64,000 nucleotides of DNA from Vitis vinifera (lineage: Eukaryota > Streptophyta > Magnoliopsida > Vitales > Vitaceae), in NCBI RefSeq assembly GCF_030704535.1, contig NC_081817.1:26537001-26601000 (forward strand), in the 5' to 3' direction. Under the pieces are notes generated by a model. The model was not told where the DNA came from and made no database searches. It saw nothing but the letters and a program-made list of their open reading frames with translations. Below are positions 39,426-52,509 of the stretch, piece by piece (within the stretch, counting starts at the first letter, position 1; each line of letters starts with the position of its first letter). The position numbers and the translations under genes are program-made.

Positions 39426-42400
39426 GTAAGCTAAGAATCCAATTTTTTGGGTTCATCTCTACTCAAAAAATGAGAGGTGGAGAAGTAGAGACTCTAGGAA
39501 TATACCAATCCATGTCATATGGCATTTTGACATACTTTAGTTCTTATGGCATTTGACATACTTCAGTTCTTTAATGCCGATGAGGAAATATCCTATTCTG
39601 TTTGATAATATCGCACCAAACTTTTAAATGAATCTTTGGTACATGTTAACATACAAAATTAAGACATAAAGTAGTAAAACCTAACCCCTTCTCGAGATTA
39701 AAATTTTAATAGTAAGATTAGGTTTGTAACATGGATAGATTGGTTAGGTTGATGGTTGATATGAGTCCCATTTGAATAAATCAATCCAAACTCAATTCAA
39801 CTTGACCTATAATTTAAAGTACTTTACCTGAGTCTAACCTAACCTCATTTTTCTAAACTTAAGTTGGTAAGATTGATCAGGTTGCATGATTCAAAGCTTA
39901 TCTGAACTAATCTTTAATAATTATTTTTTTCATATATTTATACCAAAATTTAAGATAGCAATAAAAAAACAAAAATAAATTTGTATATTTTTCATTTTTT
40001 TAGAAAAATATATGATATTTATAATTTAATATTTTAAAAAAAAACATGAAAAGAAAATGAATATTATAATATATGATAAAATATTATAAAAAGATAAAAT
40101 TAGCTTCTTAGTTGTCCAAATCTTAACTTAAGTTCAATCCAAATTGAGTTTAAGTTAAAAGAAAACCTAACTCAAACAGTATATAAGTATTGAAAATGAT
40201 TGCCTACACCCGTTAAAATCAGGTTGGATTTATTTTCGCACCTCAATTAGGCCAACTTGCACCCCTGGATGGGACCGTCATGTAGATGTATATTAGCATA
40301 TAAGCAGAGAAAGTACGTTATCAAGATAAAGGAGAGCACATGACAAGTGTGCATTTTTACCCTCCATCTTTTTGACCTAATACTTGGAAAGAATCGGAAG
40401 CAACAATCCTCAAACAAAAGGAAAGTGCAGATCACTTTCCAGAAGTAGGAGGAACCTTCAACTGATCAAAAAGCAGAAGCAAAGAATGGGAACATGTGAA
40501 ATTCAGCATAGTTGATCCTCTTTCATGTGCATATATATGTCGCCATGCCAACTTTTCTTCTAGTACTACTCCTCCTCCACCACTGTTTTCTACTCAATAA
40601 TGCTAGAAAGTTTTGGTTCCTCCAGATTTTCTCTTATCTTTTCAATCTCTACCGCACAATGTAGCTCCATTTCGACACAATCCACATTGAGCTTTGTCGT
40701 AAAAATGAATCAAAAGTTTGTGTTCAACTTTCTGTTTGCGTCCCGTTCAAGTTGAATTGATTACAACAAGGAAAAAAGAAAAGAAAATGAGAGTGCATGA
40801 TGGAGCATATGATAATAGTACTTTGTTTGGCTGTCACCATGCTGGTGCTAGCTCAGCATGCTGTGACTGGCACCTAATTCTCAGACCCCCTAATGTTACT
40901 TATTTGAATGGAAGGGGATAGTTGATCAATAGCAAAACAATGCATTCAACGTGGCACGGAGAATCGCCTACAAGATCACGTAATATTCGCGCATTAGTGC
41001 AAGGTTGAAACCCTAGAAGCTCAGTTTGATTAGTACTTGATGCATTTTGAGTACATATCACTATCACTGATGATGCCAATTTGACAACATATTTGATCTT
41101 TGGTGGTGTCCTTTTAGCATGTCCCATGGACTAAACGTTTTTCCATTTTTTCATACAGTTTTTATGATCTTGAACTCTCCTACTTTTGACTTAGAGCATT
41201 GTTTTGGCTTTAAATAAGTCACTTGTTCTAAGTCATTTTCACCTGAAAAAAAAAAGTGAATTGCCAATGGACATGATCTTGTTCTCTAATTCAGTTTTTT
41301 GGGCAGATAAAATTCATATATAGGCTAACAAAGCTCAAGAAATTTAGGGTAGATTTGCAGAAAGACTCAAAAGAAGTCTTCATGGGAAAGAGCCCATCTG
41401 AGTCTAGGACAATGCAGTTCTAACCATTAAAGGATAGAAATGCAGAAGTAAAAGCAAAAGCAAAAGCAAGAACCATGTCAAAAAATTCAAAAACCGGGTC
41501 CAATATTCCAACCCAACTTTTTGGTGTCATTTTCTAAACAATAATATAATAAGGAGAAGGATCCCCACAAGTTTCAACTTGAAGATTGTCCTAAACCCTA
41601 AGCAACTCCATAAGTGAAGAATGAGAATGTTCAATTTTCTAGACTTGGTTGACTGACTTCCAAAGGCACTTGCGCCTTTCGTTTTTTTTTCCTCTAATAC
41701 TTTGTTGACCCATCAAAAGTTCCTTCCCACATGTCAATTTTGGAGTTCATTTGTTACATATGTTTGTCTGCAGAATAAACAGATTCAGGAAATCCATGTG
41801 GTATCTAAAGATTGGTTAGGTACAAGTCCAATGACCAGTGTTGGGAGCTATTCAATAACACATTTTGAAAGCTACGTTCATGGTGGTCGACACCTTCGCT
41901 TTCACTAAAGAAAATATTGCAGTTTAAAGATATAAAATTTGATCAACTTTCGAGCTTTAAATTGACCTAACCTTTATATTTAACGTGTCCATGAAAGAGA
42001 ACTGATTCCCTTTCTGTAATTGTTTAAGTAAAGGTAGTAAAAAGATTGAGGCATCATCATTCTAAACCTCGAACTCTCTAGGATGCTTTTGTCCTGATTA
42101 ATAAGGATCGGTTCAGCTCAACTGCAAACAAAAGGCCATGATTATGTATGTATAAAGTTGTATCACTAGAGTTTTGGTCCAGGCCTATTCAGAATTTGAC
42201 AAAGGGTGGAACCAAAGGTGAGGATGGTCCTTAGTGTCCTCCCCTTCAAGGTAACCTTAGGCTGGGCATAAGTCTGGACCAGATTATCCATGTGGGTCGG
42301 CCAGTCTCTGCGTGAAAGTTTTGGTTTGCTGGGGGTATCATTTTCTTAGCTTTTGTACCAGTGGAAGACTCTAGCTAAAAGTTGGTTGATATCTTCTCCT

Positions 42401-43591
42401 TTGATTAGCTTGAATCCATGGAAGAGAGAGCTTTATGATAAAAACTTCTTAAGGGTATGATCCTCCCATGGGAAAAGTGTTCATATGCTTAAGATTTTGA
42501 AAGTGACCTTAACCAAATTTGGGGTCCATACAAGATGACCAAAATGATAGTATCATCTGCACCCATGTGCTTGTGTTCAGTGATCTGACTCAAGAAATGG
42601 GCTACGCGAATTGTAACCGACTTGCCTAGCCAAATTGAACTGGGTTTTGTGATGGAAAGTGTGTGGGAAGGCAATCTAATAGTTGAAGATCGTCAAGGAA
42701 ATCCAGGGAGACCCCACGTCATATGACTCATATCATAGCCACACTTCCATATGGCTATGATAGGAAGTATAGTAACATGGAGCGTGTATATGGTATGCAT
42801 TTGCAGTAGAGAAAAAGGGACAGGGTTAAGGAAGGGCACATCAGCCTCCTCTTCAGCTTCATGCTACAATGGACTACCAGCCTCAACTAGGGGTGTGAGC
42901 CAGTTCAAGCCTGACCTCAGCATTAAAATTTTTTAGCCCAAGTCCAAGCTCTGTCCACCCTAGGGCAGGGTTTGGGCTGGTTTTTTTAGGCTAATCTCAG
43001 CTCATGAGCCACCCCTATCCTGGCCGAGGAGGAGTCCCACCAGATGCCCATCCGAGCAGAGCTAAAGCCCAAGCATGATCAGTTTACATTTGTAACCGAG
43101 GGCACTAGGGGTGCAATTCAGCAGCATATATAAACCAGAGAACTGGATAAAGAACCTGAAAACAAGGGTTGTGATTGAAACTGGAAAGAGGATAACATCA
43201 TTCATTCAGAGGTCCATTTCAATCGAAATGAGTTCCAAGGTTATCTGCCTTGTACACAAATTGAAATTTTGCTTGCTGATAACCAAATACACCTTCACGT
43301 CCAAGGAATTATATATCAAATCAATCAGCAAGTTAGAATAAGAACTGTACACTTCTTTTTTCAGGTGTACAATGCTTTCTGTTTCATGACTCCCAATATT
43401 TTCTGAATGCATTCAGGAATACCATTTTCTTATCCATCAAAGTATTAGGCAGTCCATTATTACAATTTAGACATAGTTACCTATATATAATATATGCACA
43501 ATTAACGTTATTTTCATATTATTCCTTGACCTGGAGATTGTTTGGTTTTAGTTACTAAGCACTTCAACAAATTGCTGCACTATTTTTTATT

Positions 43592-45830
43592 TCAACAGCA
43601 TAGATGAAAGCCCATTTTGCCTCTACCTTGAAAGCTAGAATTTAACTGTTGAACCTTGCAATCATGATCAAGACCATCTGGAAAAAACATCAGCAATGAG
43701 CCTGCAGGAGCCCCTTTTAAAATTAAGTTCTGTAGTTTGGCATATTTATCTCCATTCATAAAAGTAACAAACTCAATTATCTGCAGGGGAAGGGCAAAAA
43801 TGTTATATATTCCATTGAATACAAGTAAAAGCAGTACAACTTTCAAATATCTCATTCCTCATGAAGAAGAAACTGACTTTGTAAGCGGCAAAATTGTAGG
43901 ACTTGCATGCCTTTTGAACACAACAGATATTGGGAAACATTGTTTGTATGCTCACAGTTCAGAGACCAAAGAACTGGACATGTACACAGTTCTGATACCA
44001 ATAGTAAGAGAAACCTTCTGGGTGAAACAAGAAGTCTGCCAGTGTGGAGGTGAGATCATCCAGTTGATTTGATATATGAACTTGGTAACCAAGGAGAGGA
44101 CTTTGTGGCCATTTCCTACTCTTCACATTTAAGGGTAGCATTGCATGTTCTGCTCCCACCACATTAGTGATTCTGCACTGTGTTTGCCTCACCTTTGAGA
44201 CCTCCAGATCTCCACTTACTTATCCATGTAGGTATCAAGGATTTGAATATCTAAGAATGTAGAGAAGGAAAAAAATTATTTCAGCAGGAGCTAGTGTGAG
44301 TATGAAATAGGTCACAGGTGCAATCCCATTTCCTTACCTAACTGTGCCATGGGAACTTTTCAGATTTATTATAAGCTTCTGAAAGGGCTTCGAGAAAGTT
44401 ATTGTTCTCTTACAGCACATGGTCTGAGACAACCCCAGCAAAATAGAACAGCTATAGTGATACTGAAAGCTTTTCTTATAGCCAACAAGTTTGCACTACA
44501 CTAGATCGAGCCTGCAATATTGAAATGCAATTTGTCCATTAACAAAGTCTTATATTCAATTTTGAAGTGAAAAAATAACTAGTTTTGAAAGTTCAGATCA
44601 ACTTGTAATTTCTATTTCTAAGGGTTTTGTTAACAACCCATTCAATGACCTGCATCAAAAAGTACATCTGTCAACATGCTTATATAAATTTCTAAAACAT
44701 TAACTTTTAAAGCATTAAAGTCTCGATTGTTTTTTCCCTTGAATGTTGAAGGTCAAGAGAACCCAAAAGAAGTGGTTTGGACATGTAAAATATTGTATAA
44801 TTTTTATTGCTAGGATATGTCTCAAAGTTATTCGAGTAATAGAAGTCTCTTAACCTTCATGGCTATAATTCTTAAGGTTTCTTCTTACTTCCTTTATGCT
44901 CCTAAAAAGTCCTCTACCATGTCCAAGTTCTTCCTATACAAGAAAGCACACTTGAGTGCCATGCAAGACACAGAAGAAATGAGAAGTCCACCCAATGCCC
45001 ATACCATCCATATAGTTTTCTGTCTTGGTGGTTCCACATCAGCTTTTCCAACACCAACCTCCATTCTAATATCAAAATAACCAAGAAACAAGCATCCACA
45101 AAGTGCAGTCACATGTTGAAAACCATATGAAAAACAAAAACAAAAACAAAGAATGAAACACTAAATTGCACCATGGAATTAAATTTCATCTTCCAAAACA
45201 GATTCAGCTGAAAAGTGCTTTTGTGTATCAAGGGTAGAAGCTGCCTAATTTCCAAAGTTTATAACCTGGCTAATTTCATGTTAACTTCTGAAAGGTGTTG
45301 CAATGCCACTGCAGCATGCATACTAATAGGTACTCCAGTAAAACAGAATCTTCATGGTAGTAAAAGACATTTTTATTCCAAAGGACAAAAAATATTACCT
45401 CTTCCAAAGTCTCGAGTGATGCCATTGATGAAGCTGCATAACATGAAGAGGAACCTATGTCTAATGACAACTACATAGCACAGACTTAAAAATACTTTTT
45501 CTTTTTTGTTACATAACTGCTAAAAATGTTTTTTTTTTTTTTATAATAAGAAACAAATTCAAAAATACTACACACTTTTAATATTTATAAAAATAAAAAC
45601 ATAATTTAAAATATAAATTGATATTCAAGCAATTTGCTTTGTTTGCTATTAGAGTTTAAAAAATTGGTTTCGATTCTAAAGCAGAAATGTAAGCCATACA
45701 GTGAGTGAGACGGAATTGATTGATAAATGAGAATGAAATGCAAACTTGTGAGCATCGATTGTACAAAAAATAAATAAAAGCAGAATGTAGGTACCTGAAT
45801 CAATAATTGCAGAGAAAGCAAGAGCCTGGA
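43592..45830 (-). other. Downstream tract of the left resistance-gene copy (related to 52510-55910)
   Basis: The tract is collinear with 52510-54620. Examples are 43875-44500 with 52515-53120, 44510-44560 with 53690-53750, and 44815-45480 with 54055-54620. Minus-strand reading gives short protein-like pieces: SPLLGYQVHISNQ and FLFHPEG at about 44010-44100, and hydrophobic IWMVWALGGLLISSVSCMAL at about 44980-45040. Stops and indels break them. The tract could be spliced 3' UTR exons of the resistance gene or the remains of a separate membrane-protein gene. I do not recognise the family. Confidence 0.45.
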
Positions 45831-48800
45831 TGCTGCAAGGCCCTCATGACAAGATGAACTCTTCTTCAATCACTATGCAGGGGATGTGACAAATCTTGGG
45901 CCGTTCTTTCCCTTTATCCCTTTGGCACCTCTTCTTTAGCAGCAGACGCTTACTAATATTAAGACGAGAAAGGGAGGAGGGCAGCCCATGTTTTGGGAAG
46001 GACTTGAGCTTCTCACGATTCAAAACATACAGAGTTTCAAGAGAGGTGATATACTGAAGCCCCTTATTGTCCAAGGATTTAAGATTTGGAAAAGCCCCAA
46101 TTGTAAGAGAGGTGAGAGTGGAGGGCAGAAACTGCTCCTCAGGAAATGACTCCAATCTTTCTTCTTTATGTCCTCCAATCCACAAGCTTCTAAGAAAGGG
46201 AAGCGTTTGCAAGCCCCACTCCATCCGGCAGGCCACAAGTTTTGTTGCAATTCCAGATGTGAAGGGAAGATAGATTAGAGGGCAAACCCCCTTCGGGAAA
46301 TGAATCAATTTCTGGACAATTAGATATATGCAAATGTTGAAGGGATGTAAGGAGGGTGTGCATCCCTTGGGGCAGTGACCTGAGCTTCTTGGACGAGCTG
46401 ATTAGAAGTGATCTGAGGTTGGGAGTGGGTAATCCTCCTTGTGGAAAAGATACCAGATTAGCGCAATAATAGATATACAAGCTCTGAAGAGATGTGAGAT
46501 CCACATGGTGGAATCCATCTGGAATGTAAAGGGACTCTAGGTTTGTACAACCCCAAATATCAAGTGTCTCAAGCTTTGTGAAGAAGGCTAATGGAAAGGA
46601 CGTGAGAGAATCACAACTAATTCCTATATATAAAGTTGTAAGGGAAGCGTAGTGGTTGTGTGTCATATCCTCAGCCAAAGATAACTCCAATTTTTCACAC
46701 CATTCAATTAAAAGTGTTTTCAATGAATTGATACTGGGGAGGGACCTTAGAGAATTACAATGCATGATAGACAAGCTTTGGAGAGTAGTATTATTTTGCA
46801 TCATTCCCTCTGGTAGGGACTCCAGAATGGGACAGCCTTGGATCTCAAGGGTTTCAAGCATGGGTGGTAGCCCCATCTCGAAGAGCTGAAAGATTTTCAC
46901 ATTCCTTGATCTCCATGTGTTTAAGAGAGGTGAGGTTGTGGATAATGGGTGACAAGTCCTTTATATCTGGACAATCATACACATTCAACTTTACAAGAGA
47001 ATGCATCTGCAGCAATTCAACTGATATTTCACAAACATTACTAACCTCCAAGGAAGTGAGGTGAGGTGAACAGCATTTCTAACCACCATATCCTCGCATT
47101 TATCTAACTTCAATTCACAAAGGGATGAAGCCATTGGAAGACAACACACCAGCTGCCCACATTCACTAATCTCAAGTTTTGTTAAATAAGAAAAGTGCTT
47201 GGGTATATCTCCTTTCAGCTTTGGACATTTCTTGATATAAAGCTTCTTCAGACAAGGAAACTCAACTCCACAACAAACCCATTCCTCCCACTCCAACATC
47301 TCTTCAAACCTCAAAACCACTAGGGATCCAAATGGCTTAATTGAAGATGAACTACAACCATTATTCCCATACAACCCTGCCCCTACCTTTTGTAGTGCTT
47401 CATCCATCTTCACAGATTCTTGAGAGACTGTAACTGCCCAAGTGGTGGCAACGATGAGCAACTTTTACAATCTTTAAGTTGTAAGAAAACTAAATTCATG
47501 AATGAAGGATCTCCTAACCATTTTGGAAATTCTATGCCATAGTAGTGTTGAATCATGAGCCTTTTCACCTTGGTATGAGGCTGAAGATGTTCAAGAACTC
47601 TGGTTTGATTTTCTGAATCACCATCAATCGCATTCGGATCCCACACAAGCACTAAATCATCAAGGTTTTCCTTTTTCTTCAAATTAGCCTCTAAAGCATC
47701 CATATCATTCACCACATTTTGCAAGTTCAAAATGGAGAGGGCTCCTTGCAAGTGTGAGAGATCCCATAACTCTGCAATTCTTGCACCACTATGCTTGCCA
47801 ACAACAAAAGTAGTCAATCTTCGAAGATCTTTTAGACTATTGATTCCCGTTGGTGACCCTTTTAATATTGTTTTAGAAACATCCAAATAATGCAAATTGA
47901 TGAGTTTTCCAATTTCAGATGGCAATTCGGTAAGCCCAAGAAATTTAACAACATGAGTGATTGCAAATTCAAAAGCATACCTATTGAGTAAGGTAACTTT
48001 TGTATGTTGGTGTTAGAAAGGTTTAAATACCGCAATTGTTTCAAATTTCCAAATGAATCAGGCAAATAAGTGATATTATAGTAAGATAAGGATAAAACCC
48101 GCAAACATTTGAATGTTGGCAATAAATCATGTAGGATGTTATCAGCTAGGCGGCAAGTTGAAACATAAACACGCTAACTTAATGGTAGGAAGGTTCGTAA
48201 TTTATCAATTTCATGAAGGGGATCAAATTTCTTGGAAACATTGAGTTCTTCACGGTCATATGAAATATGTTGAGCCCTCTTTGAAACATTGTTTTGCTTT
48301 CCCACTTGCAATCTGAAGCAAAATTCTCCGGATACAAATAGAGCCAAATCATGCATCACAAACAATGACTTATTGTGATTGGATTGTTGAAAGAATGACC
48401 TTGATAAAGGTTTTGAAAACATATTTCACCAGCATCTTCTAACATCTCCCCTTCTTTCAAGTCACCCACTATGCCTTGTGCCACCCATAACAAAATTAAC
48501 TTCTCCTTTTCAAATTCATAATCCTTAGGAAAGATGGAGCCATATGCAAAAACACTGCTTCAATTTTGTGGGGAGAAAATGGTAGCTCAAGTATAGAGCT
48601 GGAAGAATTCTACTCTGTTCCATTTGTAAATCCCATATTTCGCTATTCAGCATATCCCTCCAAGTCCTCTCATCTTGTTTACGGCGCAACAGACCTGCCA
48701 ATGTATTTGCAGCCACAGGCAAACCGTCATATTTCTTTATTATTTTCCTACCAATAGGTTCCAAGTTTTGACGCGCACCGGGAGTTATGTTTTTAAAGGC

Positions 48801-48954
48801 AACATGTGCAAATAGTGACCAACAGTCTTCATCAAAGAGTTTATTAAGATGATGGGAAGGGGTAGTGTGCAAAATTGATGCACATCTTCATGCCGAGTTG
48901 TTACCATTACCACACTGCCTTGTGCTCCATCTCTAAAAGGAGCTTGTAAGGTAC

Positions 48955-48969
48955 ACCAGTTGATGGGAT
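48955..48969. repeat. LINE target-site duplication, left copy
   Basis: ACCAGTTGATGGGAT, repeated at 49525-49539 after the poly-A tail. The first A of the right copy cannot be told from the tail. Confidence 0.9.
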
Positions 48970-49525
48970 GAACTTAAAAAGAGGGGGTGGACTTTAGCTA
49001 ATAGATGCTTCCTTTGTTGTGCGGAAGAAGAGTCTATTGATCATATTCTAATTCATTGCACCAAGGCAAGAGTTTTATGGGAGTTATTGTTTGCTCTTTT
49101 TGGCGTAGTTTGGGTCCTTCCTTATTCGGTTAGAAATACCCTTCTTGGTTGGTGTGGTATTAACATGGGCAAGAAGTGTAGTAAGGTGTGGATGACAGCC
49201 CCTTTGTGTCTTTTTTGGGAAGGAAAGAAATATGATTGCATTTGAAAACGAGGAGCTTTCGATTCATAGGTTGAAAAATTCTTTTGTATGTAATATTTGG
49301 TTTTGGACTAAGTAGATTGTAAATTAAGGACCTCTTCCTTTAATCAGTTTTTTTGATTGATTGGGGTCTAGTTGAGGGCTGGTGATTTTTTGTATCCCCT
49401 CTTCTTTTTGTTCTTGCTTTTTGGCGCCTCTTGTATACCTCCTATATGCTTTTGGGTCAGCCTTAAGGTGTCCTTTTTGCTAATATATATTTTCTGTGTG
49501 TTTACTTATAAAAAAAAAAAAAAAA
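48970..49525 (+). mobile_element. 5'-truncated LINE (L1-type) with poly-A tail
   Basis: On the plus strand the insert encodes a zf-RVT-type end of a LINE reverse-transcriptase protein: RGWTLANRCFLCCAEEES, then a His/Cys block DHILIHC, ALFGVVWVLP and, after a frameshift, RNMIAFENEEL. About 280 bp of 3' UTR follow, then a run of about 16 A. The target sequence CCAGTTGATGGGAT is present on both sides (48956-48969 and 49526-49539). The insert splits the NB-ARC domain of the resistance pseudogene, in the opposite orientation. It is a dead-on-arrival copy. Confidence 0.93.
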
Positions 49526-50290
49526 CCAGTTGATGGGATCCTCATTCCATATATCATCCAAAACAAGGAAAAACCTTTTTCCAGTCAACTTTTTCTACAA
49601 ACTATCTTGTAGCGATTAAAGGGCATTAGAGTTACGAGATGAATGTTCAGAGACCGACTCTAAAATTGCTTTCGTTATTCCAACCAAATCAAACTGATCA
49701 GATACACACTCCCAAACTCTGATATGGAAATTGTCCTGCACCCTCTTGTCGTTATAGATAATTTGAGCGAGGTTTGTTTTACCAATCCCACCCATACCAA
49801 AGAAGTAGTCAACCTTTGTTCAGTCACTGATAACACCCCTCCATCACCCTGTCTCAAATGAAGAGCAGACTTTCTTTTTACAATAGCATCTAACTCGGGT
49901 GATTATCTTTATCCTTGGGCCAATTTTCTTATTGAAGATCACATCGCTAGGATGAAAAGAGGGGATAAGCTTCCATACCTTGCTGCTGGTTTGAGGTCCT
50001 TGTAACAAACTGGGTTTCTGAGCTTCAGCGTCAAACTCGTCCAGGACATCTTCAACGTCGTAAGCTAAAGCTTTGAGATCGTCCACCCACCTCTTCACTG
50101 CTTCCTCCCGAATCTGCCTCTGCTCAGCATCATGCAGCACTGCTTGGAGATGCAACAAAGTGTTCCTCCACTCCTGGAGCACTGCTGTGTCAACTTTGAG
50201 CCGGCGTGCATAATCTAACAAAGGGGCAGCCACCAGCTTCTCCAGCACCACCTCAAACAAGGAAGACAGAAACGCCTCCACCACAACCAT

Positions 50291-52500
50291 TTTTCCTTGG
50301 AAACGAAGGATTCAAAAATTCAGAAACATACAATGAGCACAAGAAATCAAGCTTTTGTTGGGAAACCCTTCGCTTTCTCAAAGCCTCTGCTTACGTAAAA
50401 ACACGAAATTGGTAAAGGTGAGAAGATTTCATTCATCTGTAATTAATTTTTTACCCTTGCCCATTCTTAAGCTCGTGCTTACAGTACGGGTAGAATGAGA
50501 AAACAGAGGAGGGTATTTGAGGAAGTTTGTCAAAACTTGGCGTCCAAAGCAAATGCCCCCAAAAAGAAAAAAAAAAAAAAAAAAAAAGTGAAGTGAATGG
50601 TATAAAAAAATGAAGAGATAAATATTCCCTTCAAAATTATTTTGAATATTTTTTATCAATGATATTTGATAAATTTTTTTATCTTAATTTTTTTAATAAT
50701 AATTCTGAAAATTTATTATTTTTAGAAACCTATTTAATAAAAAAATATTCTAAAAATATATAATTTAAAAAAAATAATTTTAACATAGTTTTAGTTATTT
50801 TTTACATACACAATTTTAAATATATATATTTTCCAAGATGTTTGATTTTTAAGTAATAATAATAATAATTTATTTTTATTTTTTTGAAAAATTGTGTATT
50901 TTTTTCCAAATCACTAAATTAAATTAAATTTTATTAAGGTTTACAAAAGGAATAAAATTTAAATTAATATTTTTATATATATTTTTTTATAGTCAATAAA
51001 GGTCATTTTTGGAAAAATAAAAAATTCATAGCATTCTTCTCGATTTTTGTACTTCCTCTAGGTTTTGCACTGAAATGGTGAACTTATATGGATCAAAACT
51101 TAATTTTTGGATCCAAAACACAATTATCCCATTAAATAAGGGGATTTCTTCATTTTTCATTTTTTTTATATTTTAAAAAATTATTATTAAAAATTAATTA
51201 TTTTAAAAATGAATATAAAAATACTACACTTTTGATCACTTATATTATTTTTACATTAAACTCATCAAATATGAATTCACGGTTTGTACTAAATTCCTTT
51301 TTTACCTTAAAATTTTTTTATACTAAACTCGTCTTTTGAAAAATAAGTTCACTTTTTTTATATTCATTTAAAAAAAAACCAGTTATACTTGAAATTTAAA
51401 AATAGGATCATTTTAAAATTATTTTTTATATTAATATTTTTTAAAAATATTTTAAAAGTTTGTATTACTCCAAGACAAAACTCATTAACAAAGGATTTTA
51501 AAATTAGATCCAATTATTCATACACTGAGTTACACTAATTAGCTCTTAAATAAAAGATTAATTATCATTCAAACTTTGTTGAAGCATAATGCTTGATACT
51601 TAACATCAGCCAAGCACCCAAGATTACAATTCTTATAATATTTGTAACAAACAATTGGACGGTAACCAAAATTTGCATTTCATCATTTTTTATTTTTTAT
51701 TTTAATATTCCACAAAGAAAAAGGTTTTTGCTTTTAAAAAAGATTTCAAAAAAAAAAAAAAGAAAAAAAGAAAAATGGAAAAAGGAACCTTCAAATCTAA
51801 ATAGATTTTTCTTTTTCTTCTACAAAATTCTTATTTAATGAGATTGTTTAAAGAATAGGGAGAAGAGAGTATTTACTAAATTTATTTTTCTCTTTCTATT
51901 ACTTTTTTATGGCTTCAAAATGGGTCCAAAAAGTATTAAAAAAAATAAACAAAAATATTAAGAAAAATAATTTATTTATTTATTTTTATTTTTTATTTTA
52001 TGTTTGGTTGTAACAAGAAAAAATATCAAGGAAAAATAAAATATAATTAAAACCTTATATATATTCAAATTATTTAATCTCTATATTCAAAAAAATATAA
52101 AAAAATACATTATTAACTTTAAATATATTTTTTTTAGTTTCCTTGACTTTTTCTATTTTTCTACATTTTTTATCCTATTTTCTCTTACATTTTCCTTCAA
52201 ATTTCCCCCTAACCAAACATGCCTTAGATGAAACCTTAAAGTTTGAATTTTGAACATTTTAGAGGCAATATAAGAAAAAGAAAATAAAAGAAAAATAAAA
52301 AGAAAGAGAGAATAAAGAAAAACAAAATATTTACTTTTTTTCTTCTTCTATATAAACAATGGTGAATTTGAATTTTTAAATAATTTTCTAATTCACATAT
52401 CTTTTAATTTTGCTAAGGATTAATAAAATTGAAGAATGATAACTAAAAATAAAAAATAAAAAATCATTAAGTTCACTAAGATAATGTTTACTTGACCTGA
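50291..52500. other. Spacer upstream of the resistance pseudogene
   Basis: AT-rich sequence with a run of about 20 A near 50569-50587, several A/T blocks and one MITE-like element. The first few hundred bases correspond to the promoter side of the pseudogene. No coding sequence is supported. Confidence 0.5.
51998..52223. mobile_element. MITE-like element (about 226 bp)
   Basis: The left end ATGTTTGGTTGTAACAAG pairs imperfectly with the inverted right end GGCATGTTTGGTTAGGGG, and both subterminal parts contain AAGGAAAA. TTA follows the right end; the left flank is degenerate, so the target-site duplication is not certain. The ends resemble those of the element at 30238-30581. Confidence 0.55.
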
Positions 52501-52509
52501 CACCAAGTT

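Larger units (their letters stand above)
33810..43590. other. Gene-poor intergenic DNA
   Basis: The first 1-2 kb upstream of 33703 should hold the promoter of the cytokinin dehydrogenase gene; I could not place a start. The rest contains a (GA)n microsatellite, an (AAT)n run at about 36927-36946, very AT-rich stretches at 37150-38900, and two small imperfect duplications at 39296-39425 and 39528-39571. At about 42892-43020 is a segment rich in GGGCT and AGCCC bounded by AGGGGTG and CACCCCT. No open frame shows a motif I recognise. Confidence 0.45.
45844..50290 (-). pseudogene. CC-NBS-LRR resistance pseudogene (RPP13-like 1 type)
   Basis: On the minus strand it opens at 50290 with MVVVEAFLSSLFEVVLEKL, a coiled-coil Rx-N domain with DVEDVLDEFD, closely similar to the intact copy at 56840-60910. 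The frame breaks near 49900. A deletion of about 40 codons removes the linker before the P-loop, which survives only in a shifted frame near 49790. A LINE tail interrupts the NB-ARC domain at 48970-49525. After it come DEDCWSLFAHVAF and YDGLPVAANTLAGLLRR (GLPL block), another shift after LKQCF, a shortened MHD region (VMHDLALFVSGEF) and an LRR region in at least six shifted frames down to TGA at 45844-45846. The repeats contain LPDSFGNLKQLRYLNLSN and many C-rich LRRs. It cannot encode a functional receptor; transcription is possible. Confidence 0.93.

Noticed and set aside
42892-43020. AGGGGTG ... CACCCCT segment as a MITE
   Set aside because: The inverted ends are only about seven bases and no target-site duplication is evident; more likely part of a dispersed repeat.
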